From an uncultured Faecalibacterium sp. (lineage in GTDB: Bacteria; Bacillota; Clostridia; Oscillospirales; Ruminococcaceae): a DNA stretch of 6,521 nt. Both the position numbers and the translations under genes were made by a program. The stretch covers positions 1-6,521 of the forward strand of contig CABQHF010000126.1 in the NCBI GenBank assembly GCA_902463905.1, in the 5' to 3' direction. This document shows positions 5,437 through 6,521 of this stretch, piece after piece. A model generated the notes under the pieces. That model was not told where the DNA came from, did not search any database, and worked only from the letters and a program-made list of their open reading frames with translations. Position 1 is the first letter of the stretch, and each line of letters opens with the position of its first letter.

Positions 5437-6471
5437 GTGACGAAACGGAAGATTGGCGTTCTGGGTGCAGGTACCTGGGGCATGGCGCTGGCGCGGATGC
5501 TGACCGTCAGCGGCAACGAAGTGCAGGTGTGGTCGGCCATCGAGGCTGAGGTGGACAACCTCTCCGCCGCTAGGGTGCACCCCAACCTGCCGGGCATGAA
5601 GATCCCGGCCGAGCTGCAGTTTACCAAGAGCATGGAGGAAGTGTGCACCGGTAAGGATGTGCTGCTGTTTGCAGTGCCGTCGGTGTTCGTGCGGTCCACC
5701 ACCGCCAAAGCCCGCCCCTATATCCCGGACGGCCAGATCATTGTGGATGTGGCCAAGGGTATGGAGCCGGATACCTTATATACCATGACCGAGGTGATCG
5801 CCGACGAGCTGAACAAGGAAGGCGGCCCCAAAAACTACAAGCTGGTGGCCCTGAGCGGCCCCACCCACGCCGAGGAAGTGGCGCTGGATCTGCCCACCAC
5901 CATCGTATCGGCCTGCCCGGATGACGAGGCAGCTCGCTTTGTGCAGGACGTGTTCAGCAACACCTGCATGCGCGTGTACACCAACCCCGACATCAAGGGC
6001 GTGGAGCTGAGCGGTGCCCTGAAGAACGTGATCGCACTGGGTGTGGGTATCTCCACCGGCCTTGGCTACGGCGACAATGCCCGTGCGGCTCTGATCACCC
6101 GCGGCATCGCCGAGATCGCCCGTCTGGGCGTGGCCATGGGCTGCAACATCCACACCTTTGCAGGCCTGGCTGGCATCGGTGATTTGATCGTGACGGCCAC
6201 CAGTATGCACAGCCGCAACAACCGCGCCGGCATCCTCATCGGCAAGGGCGAAAGCCCGGAGCAGGCCGTGAAGGAAGTGGGCATGGTGGTGGAGGGCATC
6301 AACGCCCTGCCCGCCGCCATGGAACTGGCCGCCAAGTACCAGGTGGAAATGCCCATCGTCCAGACGGTGAACGCCATCGTCAAGGAGGGCATGAGTGCCA
6401 GCGACGCACTGCGCACCCTGATGGATCGTGACCGCAAGAACGAGATGCCCCAGGGCTACGAGAACGTATAA
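5437..6471 (+). CDS. gpsA: NAD(P)H-dependent glycerol-3-phosphate dehydrogenase (GpsA)
   Basis: GpsA reduces dihydroxyacetone phosphate to sn-glycerol 3-phosphate in the cytoplasm, supplying the backbone of membrane phospholipids. The 344-residue product has the usual family length. Marks seen are the dinucleotide-binding GAGTWG (10-15), AVPS (79-82) and VAKGME with Lys108, the LSGPTHAEEV segment (139-148), ELSGALKNVIALGVGI with Lys197, a likely catalytic residue, the GLGYGDNARAALITRG substrate region (208-223), and GLAGIGDLIVTATS with SRNNRAG (243-265). Start choice: a GTG at 5416 is in frame, but it falls inside a leader hairpin and lacks a ribosome site. The GTG at 5437 has GGAGG (5424-5428) 8 bases upstream and begins just before the nucleotide-binding fold, so it is preferred. 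The gene is monocistronic, with its own promoter and terminator, and is divergent from the ABC operon. Confidence 0.97.
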   Translation: MTKRKIGVLGAGTWGMALARMLTVSGNEVQVWSAIEAEVDNLSAARVHPNLPGMKIPAELQFTKSMEEVCTGKDVLLFAVPSVFVRSTTAKARPYIPDGQIIVDVAKGMEPDTLYTMTEVIADELNKEGGPKNYKLVALSGPTHAEEVALDLPTTIVSACPDDEAARFVQDVFSNTCMRVYTNPDIKGVELSGALKNVIALGVGISTGLGYGDNARAALITRGIAEIARLGVAMGCNIHTFAGLAGIGDLIVTATSMHSRNNRAGILIGKGESPEQAVKEVGMVVEGINALPAAMELAAKYQVEMPIVQTVNAIVKEGMSASDALRTLMDRDRKNEMPQGYENV

Positions 6472-6485
6472 GAATTGATACCGGA

Positions 6486-6521
6486 AAGGCACAGCTGTTC
6501 TGAGAACGGCTGTGCCTTTTT
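6486..6521 (+). terminator. Intrinsic terminator of gpsA
   Basis: AAGGCACAGCTGTTC (6486-6500) pairs with GAACGGCTGTGCCTT (6504-6518) through 15 pairs including one G-T, around a TGA loop. It runs into TTTTT (6517-6521) at the window edge. It begins 14 bases after the gpsA stop. Confidence 0.92.

Noticed and set aside
5217..5708. 163-residue minus-strand frame in the divergent region
   Set aside because: Starts antisense inside gpsA and crosses the control region; no motif or ribosome site.
5776..6492. 238-residue open frame on the minus strand
   Set aside because: Antisense to gpsA; His/Gly/Ala-rich product without family motifs.

Overview
The window reads as chromosomal DNA of a GC-rich, Gram-positive gut clostridium, most likely in or near Faecalibacterium/Subdoligranulum/Gemmiger (Oscillospiraceae). 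Grounds for this are strong AAAGGAGG-type ribosome sites, a PadR + DUF1700 (HAAS) gene pair, a lipoprotein-type amino-acid binding protein, and short GC-rich intergenic repeats with 'AGCTCCCCC' hairpins. The genus is an inference from recalled style and was not searched.

Layout, left to right. (1) Bases 1-776 hold the 3' end of uvrC (+), the incision subunit of nucleotide excision repair. (2) A perfect 17-bp hairpin at 778-824 separates uvrC from a convergent leftward operon of two genes: a PadR-family repressor (1954-2271) and a membrane-anchored DUF1700/DUF4097-type protein with a 19-residue beta repeat (838-1950). Its promoter near 2312-2342 carries an AT-rich palindrome, which suggests self-repression. 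(3) A 108-bp inverted-repeat element (2354-2461) follows; its right half supplies the terminator of the next operon. (4) A leftward polar amino-acid ABC importer, probably for cystine, is transcribed as permease (4392-5075), ATPase (3573-4373), then binding lipoprotein (2471-3298). A 226-bp inverted-repeat-bounded element (3338-3563) sits between the ATPase and the binding protein. (5) A divergent control region of about 360 bp (5076-5436) holds leftward promoters, a 15-bp perfect palindrome and a hairpin-rich leader for the rightward gene. (6) gpsA, glycerol-3-phosphate dehydrogenase (5437-6471, +), ends in an intrinsic terminator at the window edge.

The genes form ordinary chromosomal units: DNA repair, an envelope-linked PadR module, cystine/amino-acid uptake, and glycerophospholipid precursor synthesis. 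I see no phage, CRISPR, toxin-antitoxin or otherwise plainly new system. The least explained parts are the two intergenic repeat elements, above all the one splitting the ABC operon, then the palindromic operators and the internally repeated PadR-partner protein.
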